DNA of 59,379 bases from Gemmatimonadaceae bacterium. Lineage in GTDB: Bacteria > Gemmatimonadota > Gemmatimonadetes > Gemmatimonadales > Gemmatimonadaceae. A model generated the notes under the pieces. The model did not search any database, was not told the DNA's origin, and was given only the letters and a program-made list of their open reading frames with translations. Shown in pieces: positions 6,762 through 16,086 of this stretch. Location: NCBI GenBank assembly GCA_019752115.1, contig JAIEMN010000020.1, positions 202,267-261,645 of the forward strand, read 5' to 3'. The translations under genes were made by a program, and so were the position numbers. Every line of letters starts with the position of its first letter. The stretch's first letter is position 1.

Positions 6762-9641
6762 ATGTCGTCAGTGCAGGACCAATTGCAGCGCGCCCTGGGC
6801 TCCGCCTACCGCCTCGAGCGCGAGCTGGGTGGCGGCGGGATGAGCCATGTGTACCTGGCCGAGGAGGTCGCGCTCGGCCGGCGGGTGGTGATCAAGGTGC
6901 TCCCGCCGGATATGGCGGCGAGCGTCAGTGTCGATCGCTTCCGCCGCGAGATCCAGTTGGCCGCGCAGCTGCAGCACCCCGGCATCGTCCCGCTCCTCAC
7001 CGCGGGCGCCGACGGGGACCTGCTCTGGTACGTCATGCCCTACGTGGAGGGCGAGTCGCTCCGAACGCGCCTGGCCCGCGGGCCGCTGCCGATTGATGAA
7101 GCGGTGCGGTTGTGGCGCGATTTGCTGGAAGCGCTCGAGTACGCGCATGGCCGCGGCATCGTGCATCGCGACATCAAGCCCGAGAACATCATGCTGACCG
7201 GGCGGCGGGCGGTGACGCTGGACTTCGGCGTGGCGAAAGCCGTCACGGCGAGCACCGGTGGCGGCGGCATGACGATGACCGGCGTGGGGTTCGCCATCGG
7301 CACGCCGGCATACATGGCCCCGGAACAGGCGGCGGGCGACGGCAGCGTGGATGCGCGCGCCGATCTCTACGCGGCCGGGCTCGTGCTGTACGAGATGCTG
7401 GCGGGACGTGGGCCATTCGAGGCGCGCTCGCCCGCGGAGATGATGGCCGCGCACATTGCGACGGCGCCGACGGACATTCGCGCGCGGCGCGCGGGGGTGA
7501 GCGAGGCGCTGGCGACGACGCGCATGGCGTGTCTCGGCAAGTCGCCGAACGAGCGACCGGCCGCGGCATCGGTGGTGTTGGCCGACATCGACCGCGGTGA
7601 GGCGCGCACCAGGAGAGCCGATGGAACGAATCCCGTCAATGCGGTGCGCGCACGACGGTCGGTGCTTGCGGGCGCGCTCGCCGTAGCCGTCGTGGGTGCT
7701 GGCGCCTGGTGGTGGCGCACGCGAGCAGCGGACAACGAACGTCCGTCGGCGACGAGCACCGAGGTGCTGGCGGACTCCGCGCGGTTACAGGTCGCCATTC
7801 TGCCCGTGGTGTCTGAACCTCGCGACAGCATCATCGCACAGTCGGTGGTGCAGGCCCAGATCAACAGTCTGCAGCTCGAGCCAACGATCCTGGCGCAAAC
7901 GCCCAAACGCATTCGGGCTCTCGCCGAAGACATCGGATTGGTCGCCGCGACCCCCGATTCGCTCCGCCAGTTCTACCGCGATCTTGGCATTCACGCCTAC
8001 CTCCAGCACACACTCGTACGATCCGGAGATGGGCTGTTGCTGATCGCGGAGGGATACAGCACGCGCAACGACAGCGCCCTCTTCCGTGTCGAAGCGCCCA
8101 TGAACTCCTCCGCCGAGATCTCGAGTACTTCCGGCTCGGTGGTACGCGACGCGACGGCCGCCATTCGCCGTGCCGTTGGCAAGGTCTCGCCACCGCCGGT
8201 CAGTGGGCGGCTGCTCGGAACCAGCTCGGAGGCCGCCCCCCTGTATCTGGTTTCGCGACGCGCGTGGTCGGATGCTGAATACGCGAAGTCGGCGCGACTG
8301 CTTCGCGAGGTCCTGAAAGCCGATTCGAACTTTGCGATCGCGTGGTCCTCGTTGTTCTCCTCCAATCGAAACGGACAACTGAGCGAGCACGAGGCGAGTA
8401 TAGCCTCCGCAAACGCGTATCGACTTCGCGATCGCATTCCCAGCCGTGCACGCCGCCTCTTCGAGGAGTGCAACCATCTGCGGAATGCAGGATTGATGGA
8501 CAGCGCCCTCGCCGTCGCCAGTCGCGCCTCGAAGGAGTTTCCTGACGACGGGATGATCAAGAGTGAGCTTGGATTGGCACACACGGAGCTTCGCAACTTG
8601 CCATTGGCGACTGAGGCCCTCCGGCTCAATTTCGATCAAACGATCGCCAGTCGCATGTCGACGAACGTCGGGCCGGCCAACTACGTGGCGGCATTGCTTC
8701 GCGAGGGTCGAGTCGAGGAGGCTCGTAAGGCCCTACGCCGTACCGTCGCGGTGCTTGGCGAGAGCGACGGGCAGACACTCGTCACTCGCGAACTGTTCGC
8801 CGCCGCCGAACTCGATCCCGATTCACTACTTGCCGTGGGTTCCGCCCGCCTTCGCCGAGCCGGCGGTGATCGAGATCCGTTACCGGGATACGCCGCGCTT
8901 GCTGGTGGCTATCTGCTCGCGGGTCGACTCGACTCGGCGCTCACGGTTGAGGCGCTCCGGCGCACGGCAGCGCAGGCGGGTAATCAGCAGCTGCAGCGTA
9001 TCGTCAGTCTGGCCCCTGACGTGTATTGGCGTGCCTCGCTTCGCCCGGCGGCGACGAATGCTGCCGGTGACTTCACGGCGGCACTTCGAACGGCACGCTG
9101 GGACACGTTGCCGGCGCTCGACCGGGCGTATGGCGCGGTCATCCAGGCCTATATCGCCACCGGTGACATCGCCGCAGCGCGGCAGTCGCTGGCAGAGTGG
9201 GAGCGGACGGTACCGAAGGTGTGGGTCGCGGCGCAGCGTCCGCTGATCGACGCCGCTGCCGGCGAGATCGCGCTTGCGGCCGGCGACGGCAAGACGGCGC
9301 TCAAGGCGTTTCGCGCGGCCGATGTCGGTCGATGCATCTCGTGCGGCGAAGTACGAATCGCCCGCGCCTTCGATCGGCTGGAACAGCCCGACTCCGTGAT
9401 TGCGTGGTACGAGCGCGCCCTGTCCAAACCCACTACGCGATTGCGCGAAGCGGATTTGTTGGAGTACCCCCGCGCCTACCGCCGCCTCGGCGAACTGTAC
9501 GAAGCCAAGGGCGACACGAAGCGCGCCATCCAGCGCTACTCCGACTTCGTGGAGCTGTGGAAGAACGCGGACCCCGCGCTCCAACCGCTCGTGAAGGATG
9601 TGCGCGACCGCATCGCGCGGCTGCAGCGGAAGTCGGGGTAA
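6762..9641 (+). CDS. Membrane-anchored Ser/Thr protein kinase with TPR-like C-terminal region
   Basis: 959 residues. The N-terminal Hanks-type kinase is complete: glycine loop LGGGGMSHVY, Lys45 in VVIKV, catalytic HRDIKPEN (135-142), DFG (154-156) and GTPAYMAPEQ in the activation segment. A single membrane helix lies near residues 305-322 (LAGALAVAVVGAGAWWW), putting the kinase inside and the rest outside. The C-terminal 600 residues are helical with repeated TPR-like units (for example YRRLGELYEAKGDTKRAI near the end). These kinases phosphorylate Ser/Thr of target proteins; the target is not evident here. The gene stands alone, with the convergent nucleotidyltransferase ending 13 bp away. 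Confidence 0.9.
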   Translation: MSSVQDQLQRALGSAYRLERELGGGGMSHVYLAEEVALGRRVVIKVLPPDMAASVSVDRFRREIQLAAQLQHPGIVPLLTAGADGDLLWYVMPYVEGESLRTRLARGPLPIDEAVRLWRDLLEALEYAHGRGIVHRDIKPENIMLTGRRAVTLDFGVAKAVTASTGGGGMTMTGVGFAIGTPAYMAPEQAAGDGSVDARADLYAAGLVLYEMLAGRGPFEARSPAEMMAAHIATAPTDIRARRAGVSEALATTRMACLGKSPNERPAAASVVLADIDRGEARTRRADGTNPVNAVRARRSVLAGALAVAVVGAGAWWWRTRAADNERPSATSTEVLADSARLQVAILPVVSEPRDSIIAQSVVQAQINSLQLEPTILAQTPKRIRALAEDIGLVAATPDSLRQFYRDLGIHAYLQHTLVRSGDGLLLIAEGYSTRNDSALFRVEAPMNSSAEISSTSGSVVRDATAAIRRAVGKVSPPPVSGRLLGTSSEAAPLYLVSRRAWSDAEYAKSARLLREVLKADSNFAIAWSSLFSSNRNGQLSEHEASIASANAYRLRDRIPSRARRLFEECNHLRNAGLMDSALAVASRASKEFPDDGMIKSELGLAHTELRNLPLATEALRLNFDQTIASRMSTNVGPANYVAALLREGRVEEARKALRRTVAVLGESDGQTLVTRELFAAAELDPDSLLAVGSARLRRAGGDRDPLPGYAALAGGYLLAGRLDSALTVEALRRTAAQAGNQQLQRIVSLAPDVYWRASLRPAATNAAGDFTAALRTARWDTLPALDRAYGAVIQAYIATGDIAAARQSLAEWERTVPKVWVAAQRPLIDAAAGEIALAAGDGKTALKAFRAADVGRCISCGEVRIARAFDRLEQPDSVIAWYERALSKPTTRLREADLLEYPRAYRRLGELYEAKGDTKRAIQRYSDFVELWKNADPALQPLVKDVRDRIARLQRKSG

Positions 9642-9654
9642 GGCTGCCCCGCTT

Positions 9655-10167
9655 TCAGCCTGCCGCCCGCCGCATCGCCAGAATGGCCTCGAGCTCAACG
9701 AGCTGCTCGAGGTCCTTCTTCCGCCGCACCGCCTGTTTCGACGCAATCAGCGCCTCGAGCGTCAACGCGCGGAAGATCGTCGATCCGATCTCGACCTCCT
9801 CCGACGCCGCCAGGGCCTCGGCGTAGGCGCCGACACCCGGCACGCGGTCGAGCAGGTCGATCGCCCCCATCGTGGTGGTGAGCGTCAGGACGGGCGTCGT
9901 GCGAAAGGTGCGCGCGTCGAGCATGAACGGCAGCCCTGGTTCGACGCCGCGCAGGTAGGCCTGCCACTCGACCAAGATCGCTACCAGACGATCGATGTTG
10001 TCTGGCGCGGCGTCGTAGCAGAGGTCGATATCGTTGGTGAAGCGCGCCGAGCCGTGAATGGTGGCCGCCACGCCGCCAATGAGTACGAAGCGCACCTGAT
10101 GTGCGACGAGCGCTGCAAGTATGGCCTCAAACACGAGTGGATGGACTCTCTGCGGTGAGTGGCGCAC
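9655..10167 (-). CDS. Nucleotidyltransferase-fold protein (AbiEii/MNT-like), likely toxin
   Basis: 170 residues. The signature VLIGGVAATIHG followed by RFTNDIDLCYD is the GG-x-DxD core of minimal or AbiEii-like nucleotidyltransferases. A helical C-terminus (ALIASKQAVRRKKDLEQL) is common in these proteins. Related toxins transfer nucleotides to tRNA or to a partner protein. Its start overlaps the upstream gene by 41 bp on the same strand, so the two are translationally coupled. I infer a toxin-antitoxin-like pair from this arrangement. A non-toxin housekeeping role cannot be excluded. Confidence 0.7.
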   Translation of the reverse strand: MRHSPQRVHPLVFEAILAALVAHQVRFVLIGGVAATIHGSARFTNDIDLCYDAAPDNIDRLVAILVEWQAYLRGVEPGLPFMLDARTFRTTPVLTLTTTMGAIDLLDRVPGVGAYAEALAASEEVEIGSTIFRALTLEALIASKQAVRRKKDLEQLVELEAILAMRRAAG

Positions 10168-10681
10168 GCCGGCGCACGCGCGACGCGAACGCCTGCATCG
10201 AGTCGAGCTGACGCAATCGTTCGCCGGGTGTCCGGCGCAGATTCTCCCGGATCAACGACACGTCGAGCCCCCACGCCTGCGCGGCGGCGATGGCGTCGCG
10301 CGCGTGCGTATGTGTTCGCGGCCGCCCGCGCGGTCGGCGGGGTTCCGTATGCACGATCCCGGACGACGCGAGCATCGCTTGCCGCACGTAGAGGGCTGAC
10401 AGCAGACGATAGACATCCACCGTCACCGCGACGTCATCAGAGGGATGGACACGCAGGGAGACGGCGCCAGGCTCCCCGCGCCACGCCTGCAGGGCCTGAT
10501 TCGCCAGGGTGTAGCTGTCCACCAGCGGGATGCGACAGGCCGCCTGCAACGCCCGCGTGACCAACAGTCGCCGGGCCAGGGCCTCGGAATAGCGTGCCCC
10601 CGGATCGACCGCCGCCACGGTGTTCAGCACCCACTTGGGGGGTGCGTCCACAAGGATGGCCAGGGTCGCGAGGGACATCAT
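10127..10681 (-). CDS. Putative regulator/antitoxin partner of the nucleotidyltransferase
   Basis: 184 residues, with no family I can name firmly. The N-terminal part (LATLAILVDAPPKWVLNT) could be a helix-turn-helix. The middle contains a basic AT-hook-like RRPRGRPRTH. The C-terminus has LRRTPGERLRQLDSMQAF, a motif often seen in proteins encoded beside nucleotidyltransferases of this type. It overlaps the downstream gene by 41 bp. Two in-frame ATGs (10679-10681 and 10676-10678) are possible starts and no good ribosome-binding site is visible. The role as DNA-binding antitoxin is inferred. Confidence 0.55.
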   Translation of the reverse strand: MMSLATLAILVDAPPKWVLNTVAAVDPGARYSEALARRLLVTRALQAACRIPLVDSYTLANQALQAWRGEPGAVSLRVHPSDDVAVTVDVYRLLSALYVRQAMLASSGIVHTEPRRPRGRPRTHTHARDAIAAAQAWGLDVSLIRENLRRTPGERLRQLDSMQAFASRVRRRAPLTAESPSTRV

Positions 10682-10687
10682 AAAATG

Positions 10688-10709
10688 AGTCTAAAGACTA
10701 GACATAATA
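10688..10709 (-). promoter_or_regulatory. AT-rich promoter and operator of the nucleotidyltransferase pair
   Basis: On the minus strand a TATTAT hexamer (10704-10709) could be a -10 box. Just downstream is the inverted repeat AGTCT-AA-AGACT (10688-10699) next to a further AGAC, where it would overlap the transcription start. This AT-rich patch stands out from the surrounding GC-rich DNA. No good -35 box is seen. Autoregulation by the first gene product is inferred. Confidence 0.4.
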
Positions 10710-10800
10710 AAGTGAAGGGACCTCTCTGCTGGCGACGTCAGTAGGACGGGTGGCATCCTACGACTTCGGGCACGTCCGCCAGCTTCCCCCCGCTCTCCGC

Positions 10801-12249
10801 ATGATTGCTTCTCGCCGCCCGCGTCGCGGGCTTTCCGCGCACGCCCTCCGCCGCCTTGTGGTCACGGTCGGGCTCGCGCTCCTGGGACCGGTCGTCACGC
10901 CGTCCCCCGCCCGCGCCCAATCCCGCGCCGAGCTCCAAAAGGTCCTCAAGCGCGCCGTGCTCCCCAACGGCATGGAAGTGATCGTCGTGGAGAACCACGG
11001 CATCCCCATCGCCACGCTCGAGATCAATGTGCGCAACGGCGCGTTCACGCAGCCGCCGGAGTACGCGGGGCTCGCGCACATGTACGAGCACATGTTCTTC
11101 AAGGCGAACAAGGCGCTCCCCACGGCCGATGCGTTCACCGATCGCGCGGGCGAACTGGGCGCGGTGTTCAATGGCACCACGCAGGAAGAGCGCGTGAACT
11201 ACTTCCTCACGCTGCCGGCCGACTCGATTGCGGGCGGGCTCAAGTTCCTCGCCGACGCGCTCATCAGTCCGCTCTTTCTGCCCGACGAACTCGCCAAGGA
11301 AAAGGAAGTCGTCCTCGGCGAGTATGACCGCAACGAAGCGCAGCCGGGCTTCAACTTTCAGCAGAAGGCCACCGAACTGCTCTACCCGGGGCAGTTCAGC
11401 CGGAAGAACACGATCGGCGATCGCACGGTGCTCAAGAACGTCACGCCCGAGCAGATGCGCACGATCCAGAAGAAGTACTACGTCCCCAACAACTCGGCGC
11501 TCATCGTCACCGGCGATGTGATCCCCGATTCGGTCTTTGCGCTCGCGAATCGCGTCTTCGGCGCGTGGCCCCGCGGCGAGGATCCGTTCAAGGCCGATCC
11601 GATTCCGCCCATTCCGCCGCTCACCGGCAATCTGGCGAACATCAGCGAAGAGCCGATCAACGGCATCGCCGTGCTGCTGCAGTGGCAAGGGCCGAGCGTG
11701 GGGAAGGATCCGAACGCGACCTACGCCGCCGACGTGTTCAGTGATGTGCTCAACAATCCCACCAGCACGTTCCAGAAGAACCTGGTGGATTCGGGGCTCT
11801 GGCAGGGTGTGGTGGTGAACTACTACACGCTCAATCAGACGGGCCCGATCTCGATCTCGGGGCAGACGACGCCCGACAAGTTCCGCGCAGCGATGGCGGC
11901 GCTCGAAAAGGAGATCGCGCGCTTCACCGACCCCACATACGTCACGCCGGTCGAGCTCGAGAACACCAAGGCCCAGCGCGCGGTGTCGAGTGCGTTTGGT
12001 ATCGAAAAGGCCAGCGAAATCGCCCACACCATCGGCTTCTGGTGGAGCGTGTCGAATCTCGACTACTTCATGGGCTACACCGACCAGATGGCGCAGCAGC
12101 GCATCACGGACCTCATGCGGTACACGTCCACGTACATCGCCGGTAAGCCGCGCGTGACCAATGTGCTGCTCTCCTCGCAGGCGCGTCGCGCGCTGGGGCT
12201 GAGCGAAAAGGAACTGCTGACGCCGATCAAGGCGGGGGTGAAGCCGTGA
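10801..12249 (+). CDS. M16 family zinc peptidase, catalytic subunit
   Basis: 482 residues from the ATG at 10801. A start 51 bp upstream would spoil the signal peptide MIASRRPRRG...PARAQS. The inverted zinc motif HMYEH lies near residue 92, with a downstream acidic ligand in EKEVVLGEYDRNEAQ, so it should be active. Members cleave small peptides or processed proteins in the periplasm and often form a heterodimer with an inactive paralogue. The next gene is such a paralogue and its GTG start overlaps this stop (GTGA), indicating translational coupling. Confidence 0.92.
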   Translation: MIASRRPRRGLSAHALRRLVVTVGLALLGPVVTPSPARAQSRAELQKVLKRAVLPNGMEVIVVENHGIPIATLEINVRNGAFTQPPEYAGLAHMYEHMFFKANKALPTADAFTDRAGELGAVFNGTTQEERVNYFLTLPADSIAGGLKFLADALISPLFLPDELAKEKEVVLGEYDRNEAQPGFNFQQKATELLYPGQFSRKNTIGDRTVLKNVTPEQMRTIQKKYYVPNNSALIVTGDVIPDSVFALANRVFGAWPRGEDPFKADPIPPIPPLTGNLANISEEPINGIAVLLQWQGPSVGKDPNATYAADVFSDVLNNPTSTFQKNLVDSGLWQGVVVNYYTLNQTGPISISGQTTPDKFRAAMAALEKEIARFTDPTYVTPVELENTKAQRAVSSAFGIEKASEIAHTIGFWWSVSNLDYFMGYTDQMAQQRITDLMRYTSTYIAGKPRVTNVLLSSQARRALGLSEKELLTPIKAGVKP

Positions 12250-13664
12250 ACGCGCGTCTGACCATGCGTACCCTCATGCTGCTCGCAACCGGCGCGAGCG
12301 TGCTCTCGGCGCAGGCACCAAAGAAGCCCGCCCCGAAGCCAGCGACCAAGACGGCGGCGCCAACGGCCGCGGCCCCCAAGGCCGCCGCTCCCGCCGAGCC
12401 GATGTCGCCCGCGATCATGGGCGACGACTCGCTCACCATGAAGTTCACGGTGAGCGGTATTCCGGTCATTCTGCGGCAGGTCACGGCCAACAACGTGGTG
12501 GCCGCCAATCTCTATCTGCTGGGCGGCACGCGGCAGCTCACCGACAAGACGCAGGGCACCGAGCTGCTGCTGCTCGAGGCGAGCGAACGCGGCACCGCCA
12601 AGTATCCGCGCGATGTACTGCGGGCCAAGATGGCGCGACTCGGGAGCGCGATTGCCGTCAGTGCCGGCGTGGACTGGACCACGGTGGGGCTGCGCGCCAC
12701 GACCACCGGGCTCGACAGCACCTGGGCCATTCTCGCCGATCGTCTCATGGCGCCGCGTCTCGACCCGGCCGAAGTGGAGCTCGTGCGCGAGCAGTTCGTG
12801 CAGGCGGTGGCGCAGCGCAAGGATTCACCGGATGCGCTGCTCGACTATCTCGCCGACAGCATCGCCTACACCGGTCATCCGTACAGCCTCGAGCCAGCTG
12901 GCACGGAAGAGACGCTCAAGAAGATCAGCGTCGCCGATCTCAAGCAGTATCAGGCGACGCAGATGGTGAGCTCGCGCATGATGCTGGTGGTGGTGGGCAA
13001 CGTGTCGCGCAGCAAGGTGGAGCGCCTGGTGCGTGAAACGATCGGACGCCTGCCGAAGGGCGGCTACGCGTGGACGCTGCCGCAGGCCCCGGCTGATCTG
13101 CCCGGCGCCTATGTGATCGAGAAGCGCGAGGGGCTGCCGACGAACTACCTGCAGGGGTGGTTCCACGGTCCACAGGCCACGAGCAAGGATTACGCGGCGC
13201 TCCGCCTCGCGTGTGCCGTGCTCTCGGGGCGCCTGTTCGGTGAAGTGCGGCAGAAGCGCAACCTGACGTATTCGGTGAGCGCGCCGTTCGAGGAGCGCGC
13301 GTTCTCCGTAGGTGGCCTCTACGTGACCACCACGCAGCCCGACGAAGTGCTCTTTATCATGCGCGAGCAGATCCGCGCACTCCAGGAAGGGACGATCACC
13401 GACAAGGGACTCGAGCTGCTCGTGCAGCAGTTCATCGTGACGTACTTCCTGGACAACGAAACCAACGCCGACCAGGCGAACATGCTCGCGCGCGCCGAGT
13501 TGTATCAGGGGGATTTCCGCCGGGCGTCGCGCTTCGTGGACGAACTGCGCGCGGTCACGCCGTTCGACATCCAGAACGCGGCGCGGAAGTACATGCGGCA
13601 GGTGCGGTGGGCCTATGTGGGCGATCCGGGCAAGGTGACGCCGGCGCGGCTGTTGAGATTTTGA
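12246..13664 (+). CDS. M16 family peptidase-like partner lacking the zinc motif
   Basis: 472 residues from a GTG that overlaps the previous stop codon. An N-terminal signal peptide (LMLLATGASVLSAQ) is followed by an Ala/Pro/Lys-rich linker and the M16 fold. Where the catalytic subunit has HxxEH, this protein reads GTELLLLEASERGT, so it cannot bind zinc in the normal way. The C-terminal part retains QKRNLTYSVSAPFEER, the conserved Arg-Tyr substrate-binding motif of the R/Y type. It probably completes the closed chamber of an M16B heterodimer. Confidence 0.9.
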   Translation: MNARLTMRTLMLLATGASVLSAQAPKKPAPKPATKTAAPTAAAPKAAAPAEPMSPAIMGDDSLTMKFTVSGIPVILRQVTANNVVAANLYLLGGTRQLTDKTQGTELLLLEASERGTAKYPRDVLRAKMARLGSAIAVSAGVDWTTVGLRATTTGLDSTWAILADRLMAPRLDPAEVELVREQFVQAVAQRKDSPDALLDYLADSIAYTGHPYSLEPAGTEETLKKISVADLKQYQATQMVSSRMMLVVVGNVSRSKVERLVRETIGRLPKGGYAWTLPQAPADLPGAYVIEKREGLPTNYLQGWFHGPQATSKDYAALRLACAVLSGRLFGEVRQKRNLTYSVSAPFEERAFSVGGLYVTTTQPDEVLFIMREQIRALQEGTITDKGLELLVQQFIVTYFLDNETNADQANMLARAELYQGDFRRASRFVDELRAVTPFDIQNAARKYMRQVRWAYVGDPGKVTPARLLRF

Positions 13665-13667
13665 GAG

Positions 13668-13800
13668 GAACAGCACGCACAGAGTTCACAGAGAACACAG
13701 TGAACACAGAGGGCACAGCGAACACCAAGGACGACGACATTGCTGAACCGCGGTCCTCTGTGTTCCCTGAGGCCCTCCGTGACCTCTGTGCGAGCAGTTC
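13668..13800. repeat. Long imperfect intergenic palindrome (CACAGAGG family)
   Basis: The arms at about 13668-13712 and 13755-13800 pair imperfectly; the outer ends are GAAC and GTTC. Both are built of short words such as CACAGAG, GAACACAG and their complements. It starts 4 bp after the M16 stop and ends 10 bp before the DUF429 start, so it fills the gap between two co-directional genes. Confidence 0.8.
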
Positions 13801-13809
13801 ACGATCCTG

Positions 13810-14520
13810 ATGACGCGCATTCTCTCCGTCGATCTGGCGTACGTCCGCTATCGTGATGTCGGCGTCGCGCTCCTGAGCCACGAGGCACGCCGAGTCGACT
13901 TCCTGGACATCGACCTCGAAGGCCCGCCCGATCCTCTCCGACTGGCGGACTGGCTCATGGCGCAGCTCGCGCAGCACGACGCGCAGGGCCTCTGCATCGA
14001 TGGCCCGCTCGGCTGGAAGGCGCCCGATACCGATTCCCCGCATTGCCGCCGGAGTGAGCGCCAGCTGCGGGCTCCCGGCAAGACTGGGCTGCCGCCCGAT
14101 AGGGTGAAGCCGGCGACGTATCTGGCGTTCACCCGCTTCTCCATCGCGCTCTTCGAGCGGCTCACGCAGATCCACCAGCTGGTGCTCCCCGGGCAGGCCG
14201 AGGCGGCACCCGGGACGCGGTTCGTCACCGAAAGCTTCCCCACCGCGGCGTGGCGGGCGCTCGGGCTCACGCCACTCGTCGCCAAGGGGAAGGCGACGCC
14301 GGCCCTGGTCGCCCAGGCGGCGGCGCGCTTCACGGCGGAAACCGGTTTCACGCTCGCCCGCACGCCCACACACGACGAACTGCAGGCCGCCATCGGTGGG
14401 CTCGCCGGGCTGGCCTGGGCCCGCGGTGACACACACGCGGTGCATCTCGCCGGCGACGCGCCCTTCCGTCTCGACGGCAGCTGGCGCGAGGGCTATATCA
14501 TGAGTCCGGCCGCGCGCTGA
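13810..14520 (+). CDS. DUF429 family predicted RNase H-like protein
   Basis: 236 residues. The start MTRILSVDLAYV gives the first acidic residue of a predicted RNase H fold. CIDGPLGW and SERQLRAPGKTG match the conserved blocks of the DUF429 family, and ESFPTAAWRALG is also typical. The biochemical role of the family is unsettled. The gene follows a long palindrome and precedes the Tat oxidoreductase with a 46-bp gap. Confidence 0.8.
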   Translation: MTRILSVDLAYVRYRDVGVALLSHEARRVDFLDIDLEGPPDPLRLADWLMAQLAQHDAQGLCIDGPLGWKAPDTDSPHCRRSERQLRAPGKTGLPPDRVKPATYLAFTRFSIALFERLTQIHQLVLPGQAEAAPGTRFVTESFPTAAWRALGLTPLVAKGKATPALVAQAAARFTAETGFTLARTPTHDELQAAIGGLAGLAWARGDTHAVHLAGDAPFRLDGSWREGYIMSPAAR

Positions 14521-14566
14521 TCCGCGGTCGGGTCTCCCACCGTCCGCGACTCCCACCGCGACCCTC

Positions 14567-16081
14567 ATGTCCGATTCGTACTCCCGCCGCGATTTCGTCG
14601 GCGACTCCGCCAAGCTCGCGCTCGGCGCCATGATCGTGCCCCGCTATGTGCTCGGTGGCCGGGGCTATCAGGCGCCGAGTGACACGCTCAACATCGCCTG
14701 CGTCGGCATCGGCGGCATGGGCATGAACAACATGCAGCAGGTCCTGTCGCAGAACATCGTGGCGGTCTGCGACGTGGACTTCCCATACGTCGAGCGCTCG
14801 CTCGATGGGCGGCTCAAGCCGCGACAGGGGGAGCCGTCGCCGGAGAACGTGAAGCTGGGCGAGGCGTACAAGAAGGCGGCCAAGTACGCCGACTTCCGCG
14901 AGATGCTGGCCAAGCAGAAGGACATCGATGCGGTGATGATCGCGACGCCCGATCACATGCACGCCACCATCGCGCTCGCCGCGATGCAGCTCGGCAAGCA
15001 TGTGTACGTGCAGAAGCCGCTCGCCTACTCGGTGTACGAAACGCGATTGCTGGCCAAGGCGGCGGCGAACAATCCGAAGCTCGCCACGCAGATGGGCAAT
15101 CAGGGGCACTCGGGTGAAGGCACGCATCGCGTGCGCGAGCTCATCGCGGCCGGTGTGCTCGGCAAGATCCACGAAGTGCATGTGTGGACCGATCGCCCGG
15201 TGCGCTACTGGGCGCAGGGGATTCCGCGCCCGCGTCCGGCGAACGCGCAGGTGCCGACGCCCAATCCGCGCCCGCAGTGGAACATGGGCACGGTGGACAA
15301 CGCGGTGCGCGCGGCGATGGCCGCCAACGACACCACGCCGCCGCCGGGCTTCAACTGGGATCTCTACCTCGGCGCGGCGCCGGAGATTCCGTATCACCCG
15401 GCCTATCATCCGTTCGCGTGGCGCGGCTGGATCGACTTCGGTGTCGGCGCCATCGGCGACATGGGTGCGCATCTCATGGATGCGCCGTTCATCGCGCTCG
15501 ACCTCGATCATCCGACGAGCATCACGGCGTCGTCGAGCCCGTGGGGCGGCGGGGCGCAGAACCCGGCGACGTATCCGATGGCGACGTTCGTGCAGTACGA
15601 GTTCCCCAAGCGCGGCAAGCGCGATGCGGTGAAGCTCTACTGGTACGATGGCGGCCTCATGCCGCCGCGCCCGGACCTGCTCCCCGACGGCGAACCGATG
15701 GCCAATCCCGGCTCGGATGGCGGCGGCGGCGTCTTCATCGGCGAGAAGGGGATCATGTTCTACGAGACGTACGGCAACAAGCCGCGCATCTACCCCGAGA
15801 AGACCGCGAAGAAGGCGGAGGAAGTGCCGAAGACTCTTCCGCGCATCACGACCTCGCACGAGATGAACTGGGTGCAGGCGGCCAAGGGCGAAGCGAAGGC
15901 GAGTTCGCCGTTCTCCTACGCGGCCCCGCTCACCGAGTCGATGCTGCTCGGCATTGCCGCGCTCCGTGCCGGTCAGGCGCGTCGCGTGCGCTATGACGGC
16001 AGCAAGATGGAGTTCACCAACGCGCCCGATGCGAATCAGTACCTGACACGCGTCTACCGCAGCGGCTGGGAGCTGCGCTAA
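14567..16081 (+). CDS. Tat-exported Gfo/Idh/MocA family oxidoreductase
   Basis: 504 residues. The N-terminus SRRDFVGDSAKLALGAMIV is a twin-arginine signal, so the protein folds with its NAD(P) cofactor before export. The Rossmann motif VGIGGMGMNN is near residue 47. The family EKP motif appears as QKPLAYS near residue 150, with Gln replacing Glu. The C-terminal alpha/beta domain includes WIDFGVGAIGDMGAHLMD. Such secreted members act on sugars or inositol-like substrates; the substrate is not identifiable. A sugar mutarotase follows 5 bp later, which supports a carbohydrate role. Confidence 0.92.
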   Translation: MSDSYSRRDFVGDSAKLALGAMIVPRYVLGGRGYQAPSDTLNIACVGIGGMGMNNMQQVLSQNIVAVCDVDFPYVERSLDGRLKPRQGEPSPENVKLGEAYKKAAKYADFREMLAKQKDIDAVMIATPDHMHATIALAAMQLGKHVYVQKPLAYSVYETRLLAKAAANNPKLATQMGNQGHSGEGTHRVRELIAAGVLGKIHEVHVWTDRPVRYWAQGIPRPRPANAQVPTPNPRPQWNMGTVDNAVRAAMAANDTTPPPGFNWDLYLGAAPEIPYHPAYHPFAWRGWIDFGVGAIGDMGAHLMDAPFIALDLDHPTSITASSSPWGGGAQNPATYPMATFVQYEFPKRGKRDAVKLYWYDGGLMPPRPDLLPDGEPMANPGSDGGGGVFIGEKGIMFYETYGNKPRIYPEKTAKKAEEVPKTLPRITTSHEMNWVQAAKGEAKASSPFSYAAPLTESMLLGIAALRAGQARRVRYDGSKMEFTNAPDANQYLTRVYRSGWELR

Positions 16082-16086
16082 TCGCG

